Positions 54,851-64,000 of a DNA stretch of 64,000 bases are shown in pieces. The DNA lies in contig NC_087379.1 in NCBI RefSeq assembly GCF_963675165.1, positions 3,600,201 through 3,664,200 on the forward strand, read 5' to 3'. Every line of letters begins with the position of its first letter. Positions within the stretch are counted from its first letter, which is position 1. Origin of the DNA: Halichondria panicea (taxonomy: Eukaryota; Porifera; Demospongiae; Suberitida; Halichondriidae). Made by a program: the position numbers and the translations under genes. The notes under the pieces are model-generated. The model had not been told where the DNA came from. It searched no databases and saw only the letters and a list, made by a program, of their open reading frames with translations.

Positions 54851-56720
54851 AGCGCACGGCTGTCAAGTTGGCAAGTGCATATAGAACTCTAGAACGTATC
54901 AGTACTTTCCTAAAACGTGGGCAAAGCAAGGAGTCAGTGACAGAGCCAGGGGGGGTATCCCCTGTATGACACGTATGACACCCATATTTGAATCAGTTTT
55001 ATCACTTTACAGTGGTGAGCACATCCGATGCCTTGCTCTCATTAACGATCTCTCATTAACGATCCAATTTGACTGCAATTTGACTGTGGGGAAATGTTTA
55101 GGAACGTTTTTGATGGCAACATCCAGTGGTGTTGTTCTACAGATTTGGGATTGGTAGCAGTGGTTTTGAGCAGCCATACAGCCAAACACAGCTGACATGA
55201 GTTTCCAAACGACAATGAACAGCTGCTGGCTGTTCCTGGCTCTGTATCATCGGAGTTCCTTTCTGCGTAAGCCATGCAAACGTGCACAGTATAAGATTAT
55301 GCACATGTTACAAAAAATCAACTGAAGGGTATAAATAATTATGGGTATCCTTGGGGGAGCGCCCAGACAGACACTTCAAAGCCAGCATGGTAGCCACATT
55401 TTTGAAAAGGTTTTATGTAAGGTTTTATGTATTGACATAATTTAACCACTTGCACACGCAGTATTTAATTTCAATGCGTGGACTAGTATAGTAGTAACCG
55501 AAAAAATACAAACAATGCGCATGCAGATCGTATCAGATCCATGTGGTAGCTTGTAAAACCAAAGAATTTGACTAAGTTCTTAGTTTTTCATGGCTTCCAA
55601 CATAGTGTACATAGTGCCATGCATTCTCATCTAAACACTCTGTGCATCTGTTCTCTGCTGATTCTCTGAAAAAGGACCTTCCAGGAAGCTCTTCTTCAGA
55701 TTCCCAGGGCTAGAGAAGGCCTTGAGTCATTACCTGTTAGCTCAAAGTTGAAGGGTGTGAGAAAGAGGGGGAAGAATAGCTCCTTTCACATTGAATGGAC
55801 AGCCTTTGTCGAAGAGGTATGCGGGTGTAACTCGCAGGAGAAGACTTGCTTTTGAGACACTTCTGTGTTTGACATTATTATATTTCAAGTCCATTTCAGT
55901 CAAGAAAGTTTCTTAGCTGGATCTTCAAATGCAAACTCCAAACTCCTCTAGCTCAACCTCTTTCAGACCATTGATCTGTATCTCCTGCGTGATTCCATTG
56001 AGTAGGAATGCTCAAGTGCAGTACTAGTGCTTTGGGGGTACACCTACACCTGCAATAATTATATTATTATTGCAATTATTATTGCAATTACCAATACTGA
56101 ATAATTTACTGAATACACTGTGTGTATGTGCGCGCGCACGTGCGTGCGTGTGCATGTGTCTTACATACAATTTAGATGACAAATTTTAGTTGCACGTGTG
56201 CTTGATACATAATTATTGTAGGGGTGTACATGTAGGGGTGCACATGTACACATATTGGGTTTCGAATGCGACGTTATTACGAATGTTTACATAAATCGCT
56301 ATTAAAAGCTATTGAAAGACACGCAAAAAGTGAGCATGATTGAACTTCCACGTGACAAAGTATTAGTATGTTAATTTAGAATATGTGACTGTCCACGGGA
56401 AAAGGGTGTATTGGGGAGATATCTTTGTTTCCAGTAAAATGGGTTTAAAGTTTAACTAAACTTCCTTTTTTTCCTGTACATCACATGAGAATAGAAATTA
56501 CATCATATGAAAGAGCAAGAAATAGGCTTTAAATAGATATTTACACTTAATGATGATCTGAATACTAAGTTTAAAGAAGTGTGCTTTTCAATGTCGGTAA
56601 CAAGCAGTCCAATGCCAAAGTAGCTCCTCTGCTCAGCCTGCAACTCCTCTACAGGAAGGTGCTACTACTGTTGATCTAGATAGGAGTCTTGAAGACATTA
56701 GTCAAGCTGAGAAGCTGAGA
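54851..56720. other. No recognised gene
   Basis: There are short frames only. Duplications include CTCATTAACGATC (about 55037) and AATTATTATTGCAA (about 56050), and a small GTGCGCGCGCACGTGC block stands at about 56129. Confidence 0.5.
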
Positions 56721-56724
56721 GTAC

Positions 56725-57186
56725 AGAAACATTCATCGCTAACTCGTGTGGATGTAAAATGGGTCCTAAGAACTCTCCGTGCTCAAAACTTTTAACTAAA
56801 AACACCATTGTGAAGTTCAGGAATGAGAGTATAGATCATGAATTGGATCTTGTTATTCTTGCTCTACGGATACTCAGCCTAATTCGAAAGTCAGTGAAAA
56901 ATCAATGGCTATAAGTACTTTGTGCATGGAGTGCGCGTCTGACGTTTATGTTCCTTCATTGTGTTCCTTCATTGTGTTAGTCATACGAGATTTGAACACT
57001 TGCATAATTATAAGCATTTTGTTGAAGTTGGCTTGACGACTCGGACTCATGGAAATCAAAAGATACTGCCGAAAAATTCTTTCGTAATCGTACTAATCTC
57101 GGAAAGAGAAAACGAACTTGTACTGTATGCAAAGACCCAGGGCACACTAAAAAGACTTGCCCAAATAAAGACTTGCCCAAATAAGT
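56725..57186 (+). pseudogene. Fragment of an unnamed conserved metazoan TE-like family plus CCHC knuckle
   Basis: One frame reads CGCKMGPKNSPCSKLLTKN and ELDLVILALRILSLI. A second reads FLHCVSHTRFEHLHNYKHFV with GLTTRTHGNQKILPKNS. This resembles a repetitive animal family with CGC-x-x-G-P-x(n)-PCS, ELD-LG and FLFLH-x-x-S-x-x-RF...GL-x-x-R-x-HGN motifs. A third frame (57080-57175) encodes RNRTNLGKRKRTCTVCKDPG and HTKKTCPN, a C-x2-C-x4-H-x4-C zinc knuckle typical of transposase ends. Duplications GTTCCTTCATTGT (about 56950) and AGACTTGCCCAAATA (about 57153) fall within the fragment. It is decayed. Confidence 0.4.
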
Positions 57187-57509
57187 GACTGATGTGAAAC
57201 AGTATTGTTTTTAGCTGTTTTTCCCATGTTTTATACAACTTCCTGTCGTACAGGATGTAAACAGGATGTTATATTTGGGCTTGTATCTCAATAAACGATC
57301 CATATATAAGTTTAAATTATTTTACACCATATTCCTATACACAATATTCTATAAGTAATGAGGTGTTTAAAAGTGTTAGAAACTCAATTTATCAAAATAT
57401 CCCTAAAACACGTCACATATATAGTTGAGACATAATTAATGGACTAAGTGTGATAGTTTGTGCCCATGCCATTGTGGATGTGATTCACAATCAATGTGTC
57501 ATCTGCAAA

Positions 57510-58757
57510 CCCTTTCCCCGTTTTAAGAAAATACAGAATAAATAACAATTTTCTTTAAAAATGTGTATGTCATGAACCATACATTGAAATGACTTGTAAC
57601 TATTTCCTACAGGTAGCGCAGACCCCAAAGGTATCTTGACACCATCTTCGTTACCTAGCAACTGACCCCACTAATTAGCAATTGTTTACAAACTATGTAC
57701 ACAAATAATATTGTATGAAAGCACAAAGTGGAAAGCACAGAGTGGCTAAAGACACTAAATAAGTGGTGTTCTCATGGTGACATGGTTGAATCAGGATCTG
57801 CAGAAAGTTTTTTGCGAGGTCGTATCAGCAGACGCCCTTTTCCCGGGAAATGTTTTCTTCACCTACACACAGGTTTACAAGTTCAATGGTGGCTCATGAT
57901 GTCCACTGCTGTACTAACTAGCCAAGCTATCAAGACTACAGATGCTACTGTAGACTTACCAGATCCAAGAAGAAGTTGTTCCATCGCAAGAGGATATATA
58001 TCAGGCCTATATTTTCTAGTTTGAGGTAGCTTTTTATCTAGCCCTCTCACTCAACAAGGCCATAAGCATCGATATTCTATAAGCATCGATATTCTCATTG
58101 TCTAGCTACTTTAGAACTTGTACTACGAAGATCTTGAAACATTATCAAACGGTCACTTTTCTTTCGACATTACTCGTACGACATTACTCGTACCTCGAGG
58201 CAGCATATTAAAGATACCATGTGAAAGAGCAGCTCAATGCGAGCGTGTGCATAGCTCCAACACAGTGGGCACAACGAATTTTTGAAAATGACCACTAAAG
58301 TGGCCGTCATATGTGACAGGGCCTAGGAAAACAACCCTTATGGAGCAAACTAATAATGTTCAGTACACTACAAAGTAAAATATTTAGAGCTATTTTAGGA
58401 TTTTGGTTTTCTTTCATAAGAAGGAACTTCAATATCTCCTCTAACTAAAAAAAAAATTTTTTATCCGAACATTTTTTTGTATAGCCGTTACAAGGCAGCC
58501 ATTGAATTTTTTCATGCTGTTCTTGTATGCGGATAGAACTTCGAACATTAGTTTCTCAAAACGGTAGGTCAATACTGTCCCCCTTTCACCCGAAAATATT
58601 TTGGGGTAGGAAGGTGCAAAGTGAGTGATATTGTAATCAATTTGAAGCTTAAACACTGCTTTATTTAATTAAGCAATAAAATACAATTAATTAGTTTGCT
58701 CCATAAGGGTTGTTTTCCTAGGCCCTGTCACATATGACGGCTTCAACGGGGAAAGGG
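57510..58757. mobile_element. piggyBac-like MITE, copy 2, carrying a nested MITE
   Basis: It starts CCCTTTCCCCGTTTT and ends AACGGGGAAAGGG followed by TTAA (58758-58761). The left flank has degenerated to CAAA. The interior (TTTTCTTTAAAAATG...GAACCATACATTGAAAT...CTATTTCCTACAGGTAGC...GTTACCTAGCAACTG) aligns with copy 1 along its length. The element at 58312-58732 interrupts its right end. Without that insertion the length is about 825 bp. Confidence 0.8.
58312..58732. mobile_element. TA-type MITE family B nested in piggyBac-like MITE
   Basis: The terminal inverted repeats TGTGACAGGGCCTAGGAAAA...CAACCCTTATGG...AGCAAACTAAT are about 43 bp and perfect. They are flanked by TA, or equally by CATATG, because the target is palindromic (GTCATATGAC). 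It is 421 bp long with no gene. The first bases match the TGTGACAGG ends of the MITEs at 21108 and 23867. Confidence 0.85.
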
Positions 58758-58761
58758 TTAA

Positions 58762-59837
58762 CCTCGCATTCGAAATGAAAGCACCGCAGGTGCTGATGCC
58801 TCGGTGGAGATGCCAAAGCTACATAACATAAAGCTACTAATAGCTTACTGCGCAAACTCAAAGAGTGGGTAATGATCGGCCATGATTGTTGTTAAAAATG
58901 ATCGATGCCAAAAGTTCAAGTCGGCTGCCATCAGCAGAGCCTTGCAACTCTCTTCTCACTCTTGCAGCTGCCAATAGCTAGCGTTCTAGTGCAGAGCTAA
59001 CTACTAAGTAGAGTAGTATTAACACTCGGTAAACAAGAATGGCAAGCAAAACTAGGCATAACTTGAGAACGAAGCATTATTTTGCAAATACACGAATTAA
59101 AATCCAAGAAAAAGAAAACTCTTACTTGCACTTGCACTTGATTCATCCTTGAGCAGCTGTAGCAGTCTACACAGACACAAACATACTACCGTATACCTCG
59201 CTTGCGCATCCGCACCGAAGCATAATTATGGTAGATGCATGTAGTAGGTCTCAGTGAATGTCTCGTCTCTTATATGCATGTAGATTGATTGAACGGTATA
59301 CAATGTACACGTAATATCTACATAATATCTACATATTCATTGAAGAAGCAGCTTACCAATGAACTTGATGTTCATACACAGCTTTCAGATCCTCCCTACA
59401 CCACGGTAGTTTCACTTGGAATTTTAGTTATTGCGTTGCACGGCTACGTGACGTCACAACCCCAATTTCTTGGTGCGGCAAGATGCTAGCGACAGAGTGG
59501 CACTGTTGTGGGCTTTAAACCTGCTACATGCCACCTCAGCCTTAGATTATCACAGCCTGAATAGCTGAATAGTTCTTTGTTCTGATCCTTGCACCACCAG
59601 GCCCCAGCCAGCTCAGGTAAATGAACCACATAAATGCTGTGGATAGTGCAATTTTCCAAGATCAGGCACAGTGTCTTAGCTATAGATATAAATCTTCATA
59701 TTCTTGCTGCGTTGAATGGTTCTTGAGAAAAACATATTTGCAAAGTATCACCACTTGACCAATTACCCAATTACCACAAAGCTAGCTAGCTAGCTCCAGC
59801 TGCACTGCTGCACAGTCAAGAAGTATAAGTACTAGCA
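58762..59837. other. No recognised gene; 5' flank of the RAG1-like gene
   Basis: Only short frames are seen. It contains duplications (ACTTGCACTTGCACTTG at about 59128, ATATCTACATA at about 59315) and a GCTAGCTAGCTAGC run at about 59782. Confidence 0.45.
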
Positions 59838-62800
59838 ATGGAGGAGCATGTCAAGTGTCTAGCAAAACTTTGTAGAGTGTGCTCTAAGAATATAACCGAA
59901 GAAAGAAATCTATTGCAGAATTTAAAGATTGATCCGGAATTGGAACACAACAGCTCCCCGGTTTTGCAACAGGTGCTACAAGTGCAATTGAGCAAGATGG
60001 CACAAAATCATCTTTACGAGTAACATTTTGGAAACAACATAGTAACGAACAATGTGAGACATGTGCTAGATTTGTACAGAGTTGCCGAGCGGGGAGAAAG
60101 CCTAAGGTTCGGAAGGGGGGGGAAACATGACAGCATTACTAATGGGCATATGCTCCAGTCGATTCACTCCATGAAATTAATGCCCCAACTTTCAACGTCC
60201 CAGTCGAGGTTCAGTGACACACCACCCCCAATCCAGCTCTGCCAATCTTGTGACAACATTTTGGACGAGCCTGTGGAAACAAAGTGTAGACACAGTATAT
60301 GTAAACGCCCAGTGTGCTCTGAAAATTTCTAAATCTATCGGATGTCAGACCCTTTCCCGACCCTTTCCCGAGGCACTTTCAAGAATTTTAGGTTACACTG
60401 TGACCATCCCAAGTGCAAGGCTGTCGTACCTTTGACTAGTCTCCGTGACCATGTGACCAGATGCTCTCCAACCCTGGCAAGACAGGTGTTAATGATTCAA
60501 ACTCCGTCTCCACAGTCCACCCCCGGTCCTAGTAACCAGTCCACACCCAGTGTCACACCCAGTGGTGGCCGTCCAGAAACCCCTCTCACCCGGTCTCGCT
60601 CCAGTCCATTCTCGAGTCACCACTTGACAGAACCCCAACAAAAGCAGTTGCGTCGCGAAGATTGTTGCACAAGAGCGAGTTACCAACAGGGGGACAGGTA
60701 AGGGAAATGTATCTTATATTTTCACACCAAAATTTACGTACCTAGCCCATTTGCTTGAGTCGGATTCGTAAACCTCGGAAAGACTCCTTGTCTACCTGCA
60801 CCAGAACTCTAGGAAAGAGTCAGAGTCATGGGTGATTCTTCAGCTAAGAGACAGCTGGAGGATGAATTTCGTAGAACTTCCCCAGAGGCTAGACAGCAAA
60901 TCCTCAGAAATGCCAAGATCACTGAGACCACCGTGTCACCTGAAGAGGTTTTAGCTATGAAAGCTGATCTCTCAGTATACCATGGAATAAGCTAAGACAT
61001 CTTAAACGGTAAGTCAAATAGACAATCCAATCAAATAGACAATACAATAATTATACGTATGTACGTACATGAAGGTGGATATGCCATTGGGGGAAAAGGC
61101 TATCAAGTGAGGCCAAGCAGCGAAAACTCATTAAGAATATCATACCTGTTGACATCCTAGCTGAGGAGGCCATGTTTACTTTCAACAGAACAGGGGGAGG
61201 GTTTGAGATTCGTGGTGCTGCTTATGCCCAAGTCCCTGACATCAGCAAGTTAGTGATTTGGTTGTTGGATTCCAACCAGAGGTAATTAGTACTCGTTTCA
61301 AGCTTGACATTTCACAATTAGTTGCACTCGACTGACGTGGCACAACGGATTGATCCCAGATGATGAATGAAGTTTGGGTTAAGGTTGGAGGAGACAAAGG
61401 TGGTGGGACATTTAAGATGTCCCTGCAGCTTGCAAACGTAGCTCACCCTAACTCAATCAACAACACATTTGTGTTTGCCTGCTTTGAGGCTAACGATTCT
61501 GTCACGAATCTTCACGATAGTCTCGATGGGTACAGAGACCAAGTCCCAAGTCGAGGCCCTCATGGCATTGACATGGCAGTAAGTACCACAATGAAGGTGA
61601 TAACCAACAAAGTACAATTGATTTTTCAGGGACAGTGTTTTTTTGTTTGGGGACTACGAGTTCCAGTGCAGAATATACGGACTTTCAGGGGCAGCTGGTC
61701 AGTTAAGCACAAATGTTCTTTAAGTGTTCAGTTCGATCTTACATGTCGACATTGTTGCTTGTGGTGCCATGTCACATCCACTGAGATGCAGCTATCACCA
61801 TCCAGTCCAACGAAGCGGAATCAGAGCTCCCCTCCCCTCGTACACTAGACATCGATCACACAAAGTTTATTCAGAAGGGTGGTGGGAACCTGAAGAAAGC
61901 GAAAGAGTACAACAATGTAATTTAGATCAGGTAAGTAAACAAAACCTTAAATTGTCAAAATAGAGATTATCAATGGAAAATTCTTTATTAGGGTGTGTCT
62001 ACCAAGCCTACACATCAGTTTAGGTGTTTTTCTTAAGCTTTTCACCTTGTTTGAGGAGGATGTCCATCACTTGGACGTGCTGATAGCTCTTCAGCAACGC
62101 TCACATGGTCATGCCGGAGGCATAGGTTTCCAGAAGCACATCGACAACCTGCACATTGACAACCTCCGCATGGACAACCTCCGAGAAATGGATACGCTGT
62201 ATCATGAGGCCGACGAACTGGAAGATGAAGCAGACTTCTTCGACGATCTTGCGATCTGGACAACTCTCGATCATGAAGCAGTGATCAACTTGAGTCCCTG
62301 CGAGAGCAAGCAAGAGATTGTAGAAGGAGAGCTGCAGATTTAGTAAGCTATATTATATTTTCTTTGTAATGAGTAATTATAATTATACTTATGGCCAAAA
62401 AACCAAAGTGCCCTTTGACAAGCAAGACAGTCCATGCAATCGGGGTATTGAGAAGGTGCTTAAAACCATAGGTGTCGAACGACAGGCCTATTATTCCGGG
62501 ACATTTGTTGTCCATACTTGTCTAAAGGTATATGTAACTTACGTTGTGATAATAATTATAGCAACCCAACATCGGCCTCATTACATCATCCATCATCGAG
62601 ACAACTATGATCCACTGTCCGCTATTAGCAGACGACTCTGAGGTGATAGCAGAAAGATTTGTTTGCAAATTGCCACAACTGTATTAGAAGAGAGCGAAGT
62701 GTCACAGTTAGGTATGCACATTTACATTATACGTGAAACAACTATGGGACATTTTGCAGAGAACAGCATTAAAGAGAACAGCATTAAAGACTTTATGAAG

Positions 62801-62941
62801 GCTTACCGAATGGCTAATAAGAGAGTCACTCCCAAGCTTCATATGCTGGAGGACAACATAGTGCCATGGATCAGGAGATGGGGTGTGGGAGTAGGCTTCC
62901 ACTCAGAGCAAGGGGCAGAATCCATCCACACCCAAGTCTAG
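59838..62941 (+). pseudogene. RAG1-like gene: RING and zinc finger plus RAG1/Transib-like core
   Basis: The gene has several exons. N-terminal CRVC, FCNRC and CETC knuckles (59880-60110) lead to a RING, LCQSCDNILDEPVETKC-x-H-x-x-C (60236-60315), whose C-x-x-C-x(n)-PVET-x-C-x-H spacing is that of vertebrate RAG1. A finger CDHPKCKAVV...LRDHVTRC follows at about 60395-60465. Later exons hold EFRRTSPEARQQILRNAKIT and LSIPWNKLRHLK (to 61008, GTAAGT), LSSEAKQRKLIKNII (61075-61281), and LTWHNGLIPDDE with WVKVGGDKGGGTFKMSLQL (61322-61578). Then come FLFGDYEFQCRIYGLSGAAG with RHCCLWCHVTSTEM, and KFIQKGGGNLKKAKEYNNV (61647-61930). LHISLGVFLKLFTLFEED is at 61992-62340, IGVERQAYYSGTFV at about 62395-62528, and PKLHMLEDNIVPWIRRWGVG with HSEQGAESIH (62752-62941). 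The block order parallels RAG1 (first Asp, CxxC, LH-x-x-x-G, final Glu). Frameshifts: one G too many at 60113-60120, 11-bp (60350-60371), 7-bp (61540-61552), 4-bp and 2-bp duplications. The C-terminus is cut by TAG. It is probably a mobile-element transposase, and no RAG2-like partner is visible. Confidence 0.65.
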
Positions 62942-64000
62942 TCTACGCCAACATCTGTCCTTCTCTTGATTGTAGGTATCCTAGCCCTGAAATTTTCAGG
63001 GCAGTTCTTCAGATAATGTTCTTTCATCACTCTCTCGAGCCTTTGAGTTGGATTGCGGGTGCTGGCATAAATGTTTGGCTATGGCCGGCCGGCTATTATA
63101 TAATTATTACAGTTGAGGTGCTAGCTCTACCCTCTCAACAGAAAAGTGTCTTACTGTGCTGAGTCTTTAGCTAGCTAGCTACTATAAGTTCCCTAGCTTT
63201 CAACTGGTACATGGTATAGTATACTGGGCACTCACACACACTGGTAGCAAAATTCTATGATGTATAAAACTCAACGCAGCAGCTGCCTTTCTTCTTCTCT
63301 TTACAACATCCTCTCTGCTCCAGAAAATTGTTGAACTCGCAGTGCAGTCTTTTGAAAACTGCCACCCTACCAAAGCGTAACTTTTCAACCGCTCACAGGG
63401 TGAGCGTCAAACTTGGACCAAAGAAGAGAGCTCCTCTCGTCTTGTTGTTGTTCAATGTTTTTGTGCTGATATCAGCAATACTGAATGATTTGCACGTACT
63501 CAATTAGGGCTACCCCCAGGAAATACCAGTCAAAAATTAAAAATTTATTGCGCATGCTCAGAACTAAAAGTCATTGTAATGAAACCATCGTGACACATGT
63601 TGGCCTCAGGGTAATGCCAGGAGGGAGACCAATCACATGTTCAGGTTTGAGAAGCTTATATGGCACTCTTGTTTGAGATTCACCAACAGCATTAAAAATA
63701 ATTATGATCATGAGTATAATTATATACCTGCTTGGAAACAACTCATAAAACTCACAATATTTGGCACGACTGAACGCAACTCTTTCATGCTTGAAGGCTG
63801 GGGTTAGCACTGATATAATAACAGGAACACACCTGGTTTAGTTGAGGATGTGGGATTGGTCTCCAAGAATTTACAACCACTCTGAGTACCTGTCATTGAA
63901 CGTCACGTGTACTCCAAACTTCTCAGCCCAGTCACATCAGCCCAGTCACAGTCACACAAAAACAAAAACAAAAACAAGTATATACAATGGACTTGTAGTA
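62942..64000. other. No recognised gene to the window end
   Basis: The stretch holds short frames only, with tandem duplications near 63925 (CAGTCACATCAGCC) and a CAAAAA repeat at 63957-63976. Confidence 0.5.

Noticed and set aside
57080-57186. Zinc knuckle as evidence for a separate MULE transposase
   Set aside because: No MULE DDE domain was found. The knuckle overlaps another family's fragment in a different frame, so it was kept only as part of that entry.
58441-58656. ORF in the nested MITE (LTYRFEKLMFEVL)
   Set aside because: It is a short AT-rich frame inside a non-autonomous element, with no motif.

Overview
This is eukaryotic, invertebrate metazoan DNA. Genes have short GT-AG introns. 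It also holds many protein families that I associate with sponges (Amphimedon-like) and cnidarians: N-terminally zinc-clustered transposase-like proteins, RecQ-like helicases without a RecQ-C/HRDC tail, PIF1 helicases and a soluble HND-type protein kinase. A demosponge is my best guess. It rests on recalled family distribution, not on a search. There are no bacterial operons, no CRISPR array and no rRNA, and I recognised no tRNA.

Layout. 0-2.5 kb (minus): a HECT-E3-like host gene split by a 5'-truncated LINE with a visible target-site duplication. 3-5.6 kb: a foldback repeat, a transposase-like zinc exon and a decayed RAG1-like transposase fragment (minus). 9-13.2 kb: unrecognised exons, a PIF1 helicase whose C-terminal part lies inverted, and an RPA-like OB-fold gene (a possible Helitron remnant). 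13.9-14.7 kb: a GT minisatellite. 15.2-16.7 kb: a broken IS630/mariner-like transposase. 17-24.3 kb: a MITE cluster (piggyBac-like, Harbinger-like, TA-type, foldbacks). 25.8-33.7 kb: a RecQ-like helicase whose 6.4-kb intron contains, on the opposite strand, a 1,613-codon open frame with zinc, transposase-like, PIN-like and (after one frameshift) CXC domains. 34-37.2 kb: a DUF6589-like gene convergent with RecQ. 38-45 kb: fragments, two large simple-repeat blocks and a Gag remnant. 45-46.1 kb: a protein kinase. 46.3-49.8 kb (minus): a Tnp2/CACTA-type transposase, head to head with an acidic/basic accessory-like gene at 50-51.5 kb. 51.8-52.3 kb: a third GT array. 53-58.8 kb: piggyBac-like MITE copies and TE-like gene fragments. 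59.8-62.9 kb (plus): a multi-exon gene with a RAG1-type RING and zinc finger followed by a RAG1/Transib-like core.

The most general signal is a very high density of immediate short tandem duplications (about 7-18 bp) throughout the window. In at least five genes, ignoring one copy of such a duplication brings two homologous reading frames back into line. They are either a real mutational process or an assembly artefact, and raw reads would decide. Most genes here are mobile-element genes or remnants of them. The clearest open questions are the RecQ/antisense zinc-transposase-PIN-CXC locus and the RAG1-like gene.
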